This document shows, in pieces, positions 22,301 through 35,679 of a stretch of 64,000 nt of DNA (its first letter is position 1; the number at the start of each line of letters is the position of its first letter). The position numbers and the translations under genes are program-made. The notes under the pieces are model-generated. The model saw only the letters and a list, made by a program, of their open reading frames with translations. It was not told where the DNA came from and ran no database searches. Origin of the DNA: Alentia gelatinosa (Eukaryota; Annelida; Polychaeta; Phyllodocida; Polynoidae); assembly GCA_950022655.1 (NCBI GenBank), contig OX465579.1:43193950-43257949 (forward strand), written 5' to 3'.

Positions 22301-25300
22301 GTGGATGAAATATGCCAAAGACAGTGTGCCCGTTAGCGCTGGAAATGTCCACTTAAACTCTGAAAGTTAACGGGGATTATGAAAGTGACGATATGAGGTG
22401 CACGACAGGGGCTGGCCGTAGTCAATGTACAGCTTTATAATCATTTCATAATCATAGTGTTAATTTTCTAGCAGATACATGTACTGAGATGTATTATTTC
22501 TCTTCATTTTGAAATCCCTATGTCTGGGAATGTGCCTTTTTATCTCTCAGAGTAATTACTTGATAATTGATACACTATTGAAGTTGTAGCAGCTGACAGG
22601 GTATACCACGGCGAGCTTATAATTTTCTTTTTATTTCAGCCTTAATATATTACCTATTGTGTACAATGACTGAGGTAGCTATATGACCTGGTGTATCATC
22701 CACCAATCATACCTATTCAGGGTTCGTAATTTATCTTTTCCTTATCATTTATCAAAGTTTTGGTACTGAGGAACAACTGTATTATTGCATATATGACTCC
22801 ATCCGAATGCAAGAATAAGATTGGCCGAAAGCCTGCATGCAATTATCACAGGAGGAATTGCATTCATCTTGGGCCAAATGAGAAAAATCTTACCTGGGAC
22901 GTACCAAATACTGGTAGTATCGGAAAAGTCCAAATGGAATCCCCAATTGCCGGCTTTCACTGACACAAAAGTCAGGATGTATAAGACACTTAGGGTACCT
23001 GTAGGAATACAAAATCTAATGTGAAGCCACCTTAGTATAAATCTCATTCAATCGAGGCACTTTTAGCTTAGGTGCATGACTCGGCCAGAAGAAAGTATCT
23101 TTCATCTCTTTACAAGTTCCTTTCTGCAGTGACGTACTGGTAAGGCATACTTATCACCTTGGTCATCAGCTCAGACCTATGTTTAGTAATTCCCGATAGT
23201 GTTCTCAGAATCCTAAAGGATAGTGCAGGAAATCTAAGGTATAGTTGTTGTTTTTTTATATCGTATAACTTCAAAAAAGTTGCAATACAAGGTTATTCTG
23301 TGGATTTTTAGGCCCGAGCCTTGCCTTAAGAACATAGACAAAAATTACATAGAGTCCATGTTGCGAAATGTCCGAAACAGCATAAAAATAATGGCCGCCG
23401 TTTTACAGGGGAAAAAATCAATTCTTGTCCCCCATTTCTCATCTCTTTCACAAATATAGTCATGTGGCTCCTTACTTTGAAGAATTTTGAGAGAACTACC
23501 TCATTGGCTATTTCAAACATTGCTTTAGGGATCTAGTTACCATAGCAACTAATAAATCAAATTTCAAAACTATATTTACTAGGGACAGAGATACAAAGAT
23601 ATGAATAAAAATGAGAAACATATTTCAACTGGGTGACTTTGATCTTTCTCAAGGTCAAGGGTCAAATGGAAACGTTTACCAATATCATTCTTGAGTTTTA
23701 TTACTTTAAGATCCAGAGGAACTAAAATATTAAAGAAAGTATATTATTGACCTGGGTCAATATGGTCGATTGAAAATTAGAAGTCTCATCCAAGCTATTT
23801 GTGCAGAATAGTTTTATTTCCAATTTTTTTGGGTTGTGTGGGCAACCTAAAAAATTTTTTGGAGTTGTGCAGTCGTACTTGGACCTTACGCCTCGTTCAT
23901 ACACACTCTATTTGTGCAGAATAGACCTGACAACAGGATGGCTACCACTGGCTGACTAACTTCAATTCCTGGTGACTTTCATGAAAATGTAAATCTCATA
24001 TGAACGAAAAATAACATTGTCAAATAATATTTCAATAAAAGCGAAACTTACCTAATGCATTGAACTTGGTGAAGAAGGTGGGTGACTTAAAGTTGGCAAG
24101 AGGTAGAATTAACAACACCAGGAACATGGGCACGGTGTGAGTCTGACTCCAGACGGTGTTGAAGACAGAGTCAGCGAACGATGTGTTAGAAATTGGTATC
24201 GTCCTGTTCCCAACCCCTAATCCAGACGACGTTGTGGACAAGGGAGGCAAGACCGTGGGTGGTGTGGGAACCGGCGTGCCTTTGGGACAATATGCTGGAG
24301 GCAAACAGAGAGCATGGTTAAACAATAGCGCTCCTGACAATTGAGCAGTCAGATTCAGTATAAGAAGCCCTTAGCATCCACTGGCTGGAAGTTCGGACAG
24401 CTTTGAGCCTTGGTAAGTGTACGACGTGCAATGATTCCTGATTCAATTGAGATATGGATAAAGGGTATTCATATCTATATTTTTATTCAAGTTACATTTC
24501 ATTTGATGTATAATAAGGATTACAATACTGATAACGCCCAAACGTTAAGCAGTCCATTACTCTATCATACATTGAATTAATTCAGGGTAGTATCAATGAC
24601 TATACTTCACGAAAAGCAGGCTCTAAACGTCATATGCTTACACCTTTCTAATACAATAATGCCCCTTTGCATAAATCAGTATACACCACTTGCTAAAAAT
24701 GGATTAATATGTGAGGTTACAGCAGACAGTAGTTCTTTGCTTTGGATACAGTTCTGCACTCTAAGAATAAATATGTATATCATAAATTTCTTATCAGCAA
24801 AGATTTTTATTCAGTTTCCTGGCGTTTACTCTTCTTTACGTAAAATCATTTACATTAGAATTCCATGAGAAAATCATACCATCGGCATGGGTGACGTTTC
24901 CAAGAATAGACCAAGAAGAATTCATTTCGTGATTTGCCTCCGCTGAAAATAAATATATATCCGTTATTACATGTATATGAATTAAACCTATATTCAATAC
25001 CTCATTTATTTTTTTGTTTTTAGATGTGGAATGTTTAAGTACTAGCTTCAAAATATCCAATAGAAGATGAAAAGTACAAATGAAGATTTATACTGGACTT
25101 TGATAACAATCTATAATCAAAGGAGTGGTAGCATCCGAAAATGTTGAGAGATGATATTTTAAGCTGAAGAAAGTGTCGGTATTTGAGATGTACTCCGAGA
25201 TATGAATTAACAGGAAGAATGGCACAGCGTGGCTCGAAAGTGGACTGAGTGTATTTTGATTAGGAGTCCGCATTATTCTTATACATGTCTGCATTATTGG

Positions 25301-28300
25301 TAATTATCCACATGAAATAATGCAGAGTGCGCTAATATTTTATCCAAATACGATAACAGAACTTTAGTTCAACTCTTGTCTTCATTTTGATAGATGAGAC
25401 GGGCAGATTTAATCCAAGTCACAAAACGAAGCTGGTTAAGCGCTCAGATCACGCGTTGTGGTTACAGTTGGATCTGTTGAGGCTTGCGGCAGTAACGCCC
25501 ACTAGTGTTAGGACGTGTCTATGAACGCAATATCTAATCCCCCTAACGTCCTCCTAAAATCTAGCATGGTGACACCACAGAATGAGACTGCCAAGCTACT
25601 GCAGCGTTACCGTGTCCAGGTCAGATGGGTCTTTTTAACATCATATTTCTGATGCACAAAGACCAAAGGCAAATGGGCTGATCTGTTTGAATCCCTGTAG
25701 TGTATTCTTTCAGAGTGTTACGTAAATAAAGTATAACATCAAAATGCTAACCCATCATACTAAAGGGCAGAACGTAAACATTGGGACCAAACACCAGCTT
25801 ATCAGTGAACACGAGATCGCAAATGACCTTTAACCTTGTGTATCGGTCTGTAGTATGAGACTGGAGCGGTTATAGATGCATGATATAGAAATTGGATCAC
25901 ATCCCAGGGAGGTTATAGGCTTTTATCACTTCAGGGATTCAAATCATGGTTAAAGGAATTGGAAATAAAACCTATAATGAAAAATGGCTGCACAGTGTTA
26001 GGACTGGTTGTAAAACATGTTTAGATGTGTAGAACGCGTGTATATGTAAGTAAACCATGGAGTGTAAAATTAACATCATAAAATTAATATCTAGTCTCTT
26101 TGAGTAGACTCACTCATTTACGGGAAATGAAAATGTCAGCGCACTTCGACAGCCGACCGCCACCTTTTGGTGGCCTGTCGCACCCTCCGGGGTTCAATTT
26201 AGGGGTAGCTGGCTGTGGCTGACTGGTTCATATTGCAGAATTTTGCTTTACATAGATTTGTTTTAGCTGCCTATGAAATAACTACTTAGCCTCGTCCAAA
26301 ACTTAAATAAAATATAATCTTAAAATTTCGAAGATCGGTTATTTATCAAAATACTTGCACTGCTGTCACTGACAGGGACGGTAACTAACTGGAGGTCGCG
26401 ATTCTACACGTGTGAGTTGGGGGAGGGGCTCGGATGGTATTGGGTTAAGGAAATTATTTGTGGTATAAAGGTTAACACTATGTTTTCTAGACTGAGAGGT
26501 CCAGGGTCAGCGCGGAAGGCTCAAGTTTTATTTCCCTAAAGAGCATACCCGACCAAAAGAAAGAAATACAGAAATATTCCCATTGTTATCAGGCGTCTGT
26601 ATTACAGCAATAACTATCACATGCGTCTGCAAAAAGAGCAATAGCTGTCACACAGGTTTAGCATTATATTGTACCACAAACAAATATGTTTTCTTATATC
26701 ATCATACACTTATCATTCAGAAAGAGTAAGCACCTGATTCGATTTGATTCAAAGTCAGATTCTATAAAGCAAGGCAGATAAATCACACCAAAACATGTTT
26801 TGTATATCTACATAATATGGTTCCGAAGATAAACTGTGATACCAAGTCTATTCAGATTCAGTTACATTGTATAAGGATTTGTGCACACAAAAATACCCCA
26901 TATATAGGCAAACAATAAGACCGAAGGGCATCGACCCCGACCAACTTATAGAAATCCATGCACAATGTACCACATCAAAGATAACAAGGCTATTCACTGA
27001 AAGGGAATGGTGTCACCGATAGCTAATCTGTTGCCTTACTCTATTGTTCGTAACTAGGATATCACCACGAGCTGCTTACATCGATATATTAAATTATGAA
27101 ACCCTGTGTTACTCATAGCATCCGTTTAGTCATCTGTGACTAAACCGCTAAAAATACAGTCACTACGATATGCTGTGGTCCATGTCAATATAAAATGCGC
27201 ATAAAACTAAATCACAACATAAATTTGGCAAAATAGGATAAGGAAGACATTTCATTTAAGACATCATAAAAGTATGCATAAACACAAGGTGTAGTAATTT
27301 TGAATGACACGTTACATTAATCTGACATGGTGCAGTTGCCAAACGGCCTCCACCGGGAAAGGATTTTTTCATATAAATATGTTTCATATGCTTCTGAAAT
27401 TATCTAGAGGTATTTTTAAACGTTTTCAAGGATCTACTTATAACCTAGTAAATGTTGTTGATATCAAAACTGGCTTAATACCATATGATCCTTATTAACA
27501 CAATTCTATCTTTTGATGTTCGGGTTTAGAAAATACTTAAACTGAAAATGTTTGTGAGTGCTTGCGTTGTTTTCTCTAAATATCCTATTATTGTTTGTTT
27601 TTTTAAAGCCAAAGATGGCTACTGTTGTATGAAAAAAATCCGAAATATTTATTTATGAGTGATTATCAAAAACACACAATGAGTCATGGTCATCTGACAT
27701 AATAACATCGTTACTCTTCTCTCTGACATATATTGGCAATGCATATTTACACATGTGTGGATAAACTGCTCAGTCGACTAAGTTACTGCGCCCTTCTTCT
27801 AAGACTATGAGTCATTCTCATACTGTTTTTTAACATTCACTGGTACTGGTTTGTATATAGAAAAAGATCTGAGCCATACAGGATCTTTGGGGAAAAGCCT
27901 CTGGTTTGGATTAATAGGACACGCGCCTAGAAAAAAGACACCATGGTTCAGTTACTTGTTATTGAATACGGGATTAATTTGTACAAGTCGAGAGTGAAAT
28001 ATGGGAGACGACCTAGCTGGAAAAACACATGATACAGAAAAGTAATGACAACAATTGAAATATCTATCACTATTTGTTTGATAGCTTGCGTATCCAATTT
28101 GACAATCCATCTGTCAACTAATCAACAGACTGAAAACATTGTACTTGTTGTATTTTCAATATTTCAAGCCTTTTAAAACGCAAATTGAAACTGCTAGCTG
28201 CATGGACCCCTGTAGTTCGATTCACAAAGGACGTCCAACATATACCTAATGCTACCTACTGAATGATACTAAAGGAGTACCGATATAAAGCACCCTCTCA

Positions 28301-31300
28301 CTTAATAAAGAAATATATATATTTTCGAATTTCCCCATATACGTGAAATGGTTCTTAGAATCACAGGAAGGTTGTTTTTATCTATGTGAGATTGATTAAC
28401 TTAAGCCGTTGGAGGGTCAGAAGTTCATCGATAGAATGGTCACATGTTCGTTGATGGAATGACACAAGTTATAGGCTGACTTGAAATATCAGAAAAAAAA
28501 GAACATCCCATCGGTCGCATGAGTCATCGGAGAGCTAACAATGTAAGTAACACGACCCAGAGATCACCCATCATTTCCAGCTGTTATCAGTTGACCTGTC
28601 AACAATGCAGCTAAATATACATGACGACGGCGTCACCAACATTGTTGACAACATTTTGCTAGCACCGAGAGCATTAGGGGCAATAGGGACATCAGGGACC
28701 TGGCCTCCCAGAAGCACTTCTATACAATCAATATATCTTTAAATACTAGACGTAAGTTATATACTGATCACTCGCTGATGTATGTGTAAACGTGAGCTAC
28801 TCCTCAGATATAAAGAGCAATGTGATAACTCGCCATTATCGAGAGTAATAACACTCACTCTCTAGATAACATGTAATGGAGAGGAATGAGAAGCATAGCA
28901 GATACACTGCACAGTTATATGTATTTTCACACATATTGCGGACGATTACAACTCAGCATAGTTCACTAGATATGGAGTGAGCATATATATATGTAGGTCA
29001 CTATATAGTGGAGGAGATAACTGATAAAACATATCATGGACAGTAATGGCTTATCTTATATACAGGGATTAGAAATGTATATAGAAAAAAGATAACAACA
29101 CGGAAAATCGGTGTAGCGCTCTGGCCGCCGGAATGCCCCCAGCGGATGCTAGATGTTGCTCTCCTACGGGCACCCAGAGAGCAAATCCTCTGAAAGTTAC
29201 CGGAATTTGAGGGTTTCTAGTGCTTTAGACTGCATTTTTAGTGTTATTTTCAGGAATTTCAATGGTGTGACCCCCCCCCCCCCCCATTTTTCTACACTGG
29301 CTACAATCGCACTGGCTGTGGGTAAAAATGCAGAAATCAGCGGGATAATATTTTTCGGAAAAGCCTGTATATCCATGGGGAGTAAGACCTCACTCATAAA
29401 AAAAGTAGACAACGAAACCTAGTTGTACGGAAGATAACTGACCAAAAAAAGTGGTGGGTAATGATTAACACGGCGTTGGTGAGGTACAATATCTCACAGA
29501 GGATAACAGCAGACATGGGTAACCCAACATAGATAACAGTAGGCAGGGGTAACTCATCATTCATGTATATGTAGGGGGTTAAGGTAACTCACAAAGCAAA
29601 CATGGATATCTCACCATAGATATAGTGGACGGTGTTGAAGAGGAAGTTGGTCATGAGGACCCAGTAGACGATAGCGGCGCCCAGCAGCGCAATGAAGGAG
29701 AAAATTATGCCGCCGTACTCTCCAGGTCGGCCCATGTAGTATCGACACACGTCCGAAAACTCAGGCATAACCGTTCTGTCCAGAGCTGTGGGATGAATTA
29801 AAAAATGTTAAACATCATCCATCTGACGTGGTTCTACACGTTGATAAAATATAAGCAACATCTCAATAAAGACAAGGGCAACAGTTGCATGATGCAAGTT
29901 TTGTAGATAACTATTCAGTGGCAGTTTGGATATCCTTATTGCTTGAGCAGGTATCTAAGTCCTTCTCTTTTTAATTCACCTATTCTCAGGGATGAAAGTC
30001 GGGACTGATGAAAAAGTCGGAAACAAAAACACAAAAAACTGAGGCGTCAAACAAAATTTTGGCACTTGACGGAACTCTGACGGCAGTGTCAACGGCCCTT
30101 GACGCGTTTAACTGCCGCCAAAGTACTGACTGGAGGTTTATACGCCGTTGGTGAGAGCCTGCTGCCAGAATTTCTTGGAATTTAGTTTTATTTTATGATT
30201 TTCACACTTTGTTAATGATCATATTTCAAGATACAGAAATTTCTGATTTCGGTCAATTGTCGGCAAACTTGCATCCCTGTATTCTTCTTTGAAAAGGATT
30301 ATTTAATTGAAAGCAACTCTTTTTTGAGAAGTAATGTGTATGAACTCATCATATTTGGTGCAATTTCTATATATGTATATATATAGGTATCTGATTAGAT
30401 GAGGTACTTTGTGTAATCATAAAAGGCAATTCTTGTCCTAGGCATTACTTGAGTGCCTCTAGATTTCAGAAGAAGTAATCTTTTTTTCACAATGTATATG
30501 TATTGCGTATATGTTAAATCCTTTCATTTGTAACGCCACTTGGATTATTTAACCCATAAACATATTCAGTCACACAGCACACTTACTGGGGATGGTGGCA
30601 GTGGAGGTCATGACACGGTACGCAGTGTAGAGGGCTAAGCCAGCAAGGACGATCATCAAGACGATGCCGAAGCCGTACCCAGCCATACCAAGCGCCCACG
30701 GCATGCTGAGCAGTGAGGTACCCATCATCGTGTTCCATATGGAGAAACTGAATTACAACAGGATTGAAGTTGAGTAAAGTGGTGAAGTCACCTAGCACAA
30801 CTGACACTCTATGACAGAACTTACGAAACGTCTCTCATGAAACATCCACGACACACTCACGAAGCACATTGAACCACTAAGAACACAGACATATTATGTT
30901 GTAGGTGTGTCGCATTATGTGGGGTCACCGATGTATATCCAATAATAATAATCGTAATAAACAAGATCTAGCATTTTTTAGAATATCTGACAAATTTAAC
31001 ATGTAATTCTTCTCAATGATTATTGATCTCAGTCATCGTGACCTAATTGCTTCTATAATATCCTTATGTCTTATCTGTCCTGGAACTTGATTATTCGATA
31101 GCGGTGTTTTACTAGCTGATAAGGGAATTAGTTAATTGGTTTATTTACATTGTAATGAGACTGTTTTGTTTCCCGGCTAGCTGCTTAATTGGAAGGATCA
31201 TGAAGTATTCCGGTGGTACGACATGATGTGGCATCAACTGAAAAGATCAGCGCAAAAAGACAGACATGAGAACATTTTCTGACATCAAATGGAAAAAGAA

Positions 31301-33221
31301 TATGGCCAAACCCACGATAAGATGTCGAGATAAGATGTGATCGTTAGACTTGTAGTGTGGGTTTATCCTGCTTTACGATTGGTTGAGACTGCTATATACG
31401 TGTATGTAGACTCCTAGCTAGATGCATTGCTAGATTTATTAGGATTCATTTATGAGAATTGATATTAAACCAGACCATACTGTGGTGCTCAGTAAATAGT
31501 ACCACACAGCTTCTGGATGTGTTGGGTTAGGACCTGAATGTAGATTTCTCTTCTCACGTACCAGAGACTGGGTGGAGTCGGCACTCAGCTTGTTGTAGTA
31601 CTTGTACCGACTGAGGCTAGCGACCGTGCGGCCCGATGTCTGACTCTCAGTGTTTGATAGCGACGCATCGTTGATGGAACGGTAAGATAGTGGCCTCCTG
31701 TCAGTGATAATCAATATATCATTTCTATTTTACAAAGACAAAATCACGTCACAATTGTTACATACACAAAATCAAAACGAAAAGAAAAATCGAATAACTT
31801 ACTGGGATTACTTGATAAGACATTACTTATTTGATGAAAAGACATCTTTTAAAATGTAAAGTGAACAAAGGCTGAAACGGATAGAAATAAATTCATATAC
31901 ATATATATATCTATATGCTGTAGCTATTCCGATGGAAAACTTTATCTTAGACTAGGAAGAATTCCAAATCGGTTTATTCCCTGGGTCTATAAATGAAAAT
32001 CAAACTATCCGTGCCAATAATCTCACCTGATAGTGATGGCATCTGCGGATTCCTCTACGATTGGTGAAATGTTTTGGTTACTCTCAGCCCTTAGAAAGAA
32101 GAACATAGAGCAATTAAATGTCGGCACAGCGGTTACTAGTACAATGATAAAAGGAGCCAAGTAATCAACCATATAACGGCCTTATGTAGACGCGGGTACA
32201 TTGAATGGTTTTCGGATGCTTCGGCCCCTTTGCCATCTCGGCCCCCTACGGCACCTCGGACCCATCGGCATCTCGGCCCCCCGCTTTCACAGCTTTCACG
32301 CCTTCATGCGCGAAAACGGTGAATGTCTTTCTATGTGATTATTTACCCAAAATACGGATTCCCAGCTTTCCTGTATTATATTATTTGTCTATTTTTCACA
32401 ATAAAGAATCTTACAAAACAAAAGCATATCTTACAAAACATGTGTGACAACCCTATCCCAAACCTTAACCCTATCCCTACCCTTATCCCAAACCTATCCC
32501 TAACCCTATCACAAACCTTGACCCTATCCCTAACCCTAACTCTACCCCTTTCTCTAACATTAACCCTATCCTTAGCCCGCGAAAGCGGGAGCGCGAAACG
32601 CGGCCGCGAGGGGGCCGAGATGACCGCACAAAAAGGGGTTCGAGATGCCGATGGGGCCGAGATGGCCGTGTACCCATTGAATGCTTCTCCTTGTTATGAC
32701 AGTCCAGACAGATGGTGCTAATCCCATCAAGTCTACCAGCTATCACATTCTATCATATCATGTGGGGGGGTCCCTTATGCCCCTATTAGATACAGAGTTG
32801 ATTTAGTGAGGGGAAAATTGGCTCAGGACCAGACTTTATCTTTTGAATGCCGCAAATTTTTCACGCTGAAACTAATTAAAACATTGATTCTTTGATCTAT
32901 ATTTTTAATCTCATTATAGTTAGTTAAACCACGGACATGAAGTAGGGCTACAAGTCCAAGGCTTGATTGACTAGTATTGGCCATGGTCAACATTGACAAA
33001 GACATAAACCCTAGTTCATGTATACCATATTGACTTGTATAAGTTGCAATTTACAAAAGAAAGCCAAGGTTTATTATGTCATTCAAATATAAAATAAATA
33101 CATTTCACACTCACATGATACCTCTTCGAATGGCAGGGCCTCTGTTCCCCCGTGTTTCTGCTTGTATCAGTGGAGACGTTTCACTGGGACTTTCAATTCG
33201 GTCATCGGCTGTGTAACTCAT
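19379..33221 (-). CDS. SLC38A9: SLC38A9: lysosomal sodium-coupled amino acid transporter / arginine sensor (complete, 586 aa)
   Basis: Fourteen exons join in phase: 33221-33115, 32089-32027, 31697-31562, 31237-31149, 30747-30587, 29785-29615, 24942-24880, 24294-24052, 22998-22894, 22359-22253, 21820-21716, 21185-21037, 20788-20699, 19550-19379 (1761 nt). The product resembles vertebrate SLC38A9, a lysosomal 11-TM transporter that exports amino acids and signals arginine to mTORC1 through Ragulator-Rag GTPases. The cytosolic tail keeps the docking segment RYKYYNKL...MPHHVVP (residues 87-110). TM1 carries [14 protein letters not shown] (136-149), part of the substrate site. Other hallmarks are [36 protein letters not shown] and RFSGALCGL. 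The luminal loop has four N-glycosylation sequons (N250, N258, N293, N300) and a Pro/Thr-rich stretch unlike vertebrates. Exon 8 may alternatively start at 24333, adding 13 codons in frame. Length is close to the human protein. Confidence 0.96.
24943..29614. other. Large SLC38A9 intron (between exons 6 and 7)
   Basis: This 4.7-kb intron is the largest in the gene. No additional exon or recognisable transposon protein was found. It holds a poly-C run at 29273-29285 and a short GC-rich hairpin, gccaccttttggtggc, near 26159-26174. Open frames are short and without family signatures. Confidence 0.5.
32208..32674. mobile_element. TSD-flanked element containing a telomere-like array
   Basis: The same 9 bases, CATTGAATG, occur at 32199-32207 and 32675-32683, a likely target-site duplication. 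The ends are GC-rich and inverted in theme: CCATCTCGGCCCC-type words on the left, GGGGCCGAGATGG-type on the right. The middle is an array of CCTAACCCTATCCC units. It sits in the SLC38A9 intron between exons 1 and 2. No coding capacity. Confidence 0.6.
32447..32577. repeat. Telomere-like interstitial array (CCCTAACCCTAT)n
   Basis: Imperfect 6- and 12-base units such as AACCCTATCCCTAACCCTATC run for about 130 bases. The animal telomere repeat CCCTAA/TTAGGG is recognisable but interleaved with CCCTAT and CCTTGA variants. Confidence 0.8.
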
Positions 33222-33790
33222 TTTGAAAATGTGTTGTAGAGAACCAGTCGTAAAACGTTACACTGATACGGTACAGTGTTGGTGTGTATTACACAACATT
33301 AACAAACTGTCCTTATAATGCTTTAATCAGTTATAAATGATAGCACATTCGACTACGAGTTTCCTTCACAGGATTCACTCGTAGTTCTTTTATCCCAAGA
33401 TTCCTCCTCTGTCACGGAACTCGGACCAAAACCTCATGTCATGAGACTGTACGTGTGACACAAAGAAAATCCACATAAGTTCCGTCTTTGTTGGAGTCTA
33501 ATAAGGGGGTCGGACCATGTCCGGAAACTGAGTCAACAACACCCCTTCTCAAGTGATCAGTACGTCCTTCGTTCACAGTTTTGCAGTCGCTGAGTGAATC
33601 TCCCCCATAATCTAGATTATGCATAAAACTTACCCTTTCAGTAACTATAACTTTTGTTGGGAGGGTGTCTGTTGTACGTAAAATGCACTAACGTAAAACT
33701 TGTAAACGGGAACCCGTAAGCTGCATGGTGCTGCTGAAGTGTGTTTGTTTTGAATGGGCATGCAGGCGATATTACGTGGGGTCAGGCAGG
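33222..33790. other. SLC38A9 upstream region
   Basis: This should contain the SLC38A9 5' UTR and promoter. No TATA box or CpG cluster is obvious next to the ATG. A 61-aa minus-strand frame at 33624-33439 has no recognised similarity. Confidence 0.35.
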
Positions 33791-34470
33791 TGACCCACAT
33801 CAACGGCTACAGTGCAACGGCCATACTGCACCGCTAGAGCAACCTACAGAAACAGGTTTTGCGGAGCGATAAACCGGAGCGGCGCAGTATGTGCAACGGC
33901 TACCTAGACTGTAGTACGTCCCGTTGTCGCTAGGGCCAGGGCGCTCATGCTCCCAAACCCGAAGGCGGCGCTGTGCGTAGATTGGCAACCAACCCCTGTC
34001 TGCGCTCAGCTACGAACGTGCGTAGCAAATGTTAGACTGTAGTACGTCCCGTTGTCGCTAGGTGCCAGGGCGCTCATGCTCCCAAACGTAACCCGAAGGC
34101 GGCGCGGTGCGTGGACGGACTAAGCAAATGTCTGCATAGCCTGTAGTGCGGCCACCATTCACCAGACGGCGTGTACACATTCCTTGGCAGCGTGCCCTGT
34201 GCGCCTCTTGGCTGGGTTCCGTCTAATTTCGCCGAGCCCCCTAGCGGATGACCGGGGAACCAGCGTAGTGCGCCTCAAGCGGTCCTGAAAGAGACTAACG
34301 TCTGCACTGGTGGCCAGTGTACGCAGTGCGTGGACGGACTAACGGCTACCGAGCCACGTAGCGGATGACCGCGGAACCAGCGTTCAAGTAGGGACATCTT
34401 GTAGCAATAAGTAGAACTAAATTAAAATATACACTGGCCAATAGAGCAGACGTTTGCTTAGATTGGCAAC
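33790..34470. repeat. GC-rich tandemly duplicated repeat block
   Basis: The segment agactgtagtacgtcccgtt...gctcatgctcccaaac...cgaaggcggcgc occurs twice in tandem (about 33908-33976 and 34032-34106). A second unit, gtagcggatgaccg-ggaaccagcgt, also occurs twice (34241-34266 and 34359-34384). Pieces such as gattggcaaccaacccctgtc match the inverted arm at 36395-36425, so this block is probably one side of a composite foldback element. Confidence 0.65.
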
Positions 34471-35222
34471 CAATTTAAAGGCATATCGGACAATTTGGCT
34501 TGAAAATTAAAACACATGTCAATTTCCTGACAATTTAATATGATGATCTCTAAGTGTTATGGAACACATATCTAACATAAAAATCGGGGTCACCGTGCTA
34601 GTTTTTGATTTATAGATCAATATTGTGATAATCTTATTTTAGAATATAAAGAAATTGTAAAAAGTATTTTTTCACATGGTAAAACCCATGTCACTTTCCT
34701 CACACTTTCCCAGAATATAGTACATATATGGATCTAGTTCTACTTATTTAGGCTTTAAAAATCATAGGTCACTGTACTCGTTTTTTAAAGAATTAGAGAA
34801 AACCATACTTTTGAGTAGGCCTACATTTCCTATATGAACCAAGCAACCAATAATTGGCCTATTTTACCTATTAAGATTTGATAAACTGGACAAAATGTTA
34901 AATTTACTCATGTAGAATTAGAATGAATCCCAAGAAACCAGTTTTGACCAATAATTGACATTATTCAAAAATCACCAGGTGGCGCCACTATAAATTGTAG
35001 GATATGCCTTTTTATTACCCACCTGATACGGAGTCTCCATACTAAGCCTATGGAGATTACAGATCGCTACTGAGGAGGATACGGAGCTCCGTACCCTCCT
35101 AGGAGGATACAGATTTTTTAGATGAAAGTAGTCCCAAACATAACTTCTTAATTACGTTGAAAAGTTTTCTAACGATCATATTTATTGCTTAAATCTAAAA
35201 ATAAGTGAGTAATAAATACAAC
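34471..35222. other. AT-rich stretch with diverged internal duplication
   Basis: Two segments, 34500-34620 and 34670-34790, share the order cacatgtca..tttcctgaca, gaacacatat / gtacatatat, and cactgtactcgtttttt-like endings, suggesting an old tandem duplication of about 170 bases. No gene. Confidence 0.4.
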
Positions 35223-35330
35223 ATTACCATGATTTCGATCTGAGTGGCCGTATTCTCCGCGTAGTTGACGAGTATTGCGTAGCGTCAACTACGCGGAGAA
35301 TACGGCCACTCAGATCGAAATCATGGTAAT
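35223..35330. repeat. Perfect 48-bp hairpin
   Basis: 35223-35270 and 35283-35330 are exact reverse complements (48 of 48), separated by 12 bases. The pairing extends a few more bases outwards with one mismatch. The arm begins attaccatgatttcgatctg. Confidence 0.95.
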
Positions 35331-35379
35331 ATTGTGTATAACCCCCACGCTGGTAGGCTGCACATCTCCAGTCACCCCT

Positions 35380-35635
35380 TACGATTGGCGCAGGTACAGT
35401 GCTCTGCCGTCGCACAGTAGCGAATCATGTTGCTACCCTGTTTACTTAGCAACATACTGACGTTCTATTTTCGCGGTGTTTTTTCCCCCGCAATTACCGA
35501 CTGATAAAGTGCACTCTACCCTATATATATAACAAATTGCTGTCAGAATGTGACAATTCTAATTAAATACTTGTAGCAGCTACTTCCCTTCACGCCCCTA
35601 CGTTCTGACAGAGCACTGTACCTGCGCTAATCGTA
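35380..35635. mobile_element. Small TIR element, 27-bp ends
   Basis: 35380-35406 and 35609-35635 are inverted copies of a 27-bp sequence beginning TACGATTGGCGCAGGTACAG, with one mismatch. The 256-bp element lacks coding potential and directly follows the 48-bp hairpin. Confidence 0.7.
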
Positions 35636-35679
35636 GCGACGCGAGGCGAGCGTTAGATGCGCAGGCTTCCAGCGTGTTT

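Noticed and set aside
32323..32721. 132-aa plus-strand frame with Leu-Thr repeats
   Set aside because: Translation of the telomere-like array inside a mobile element.
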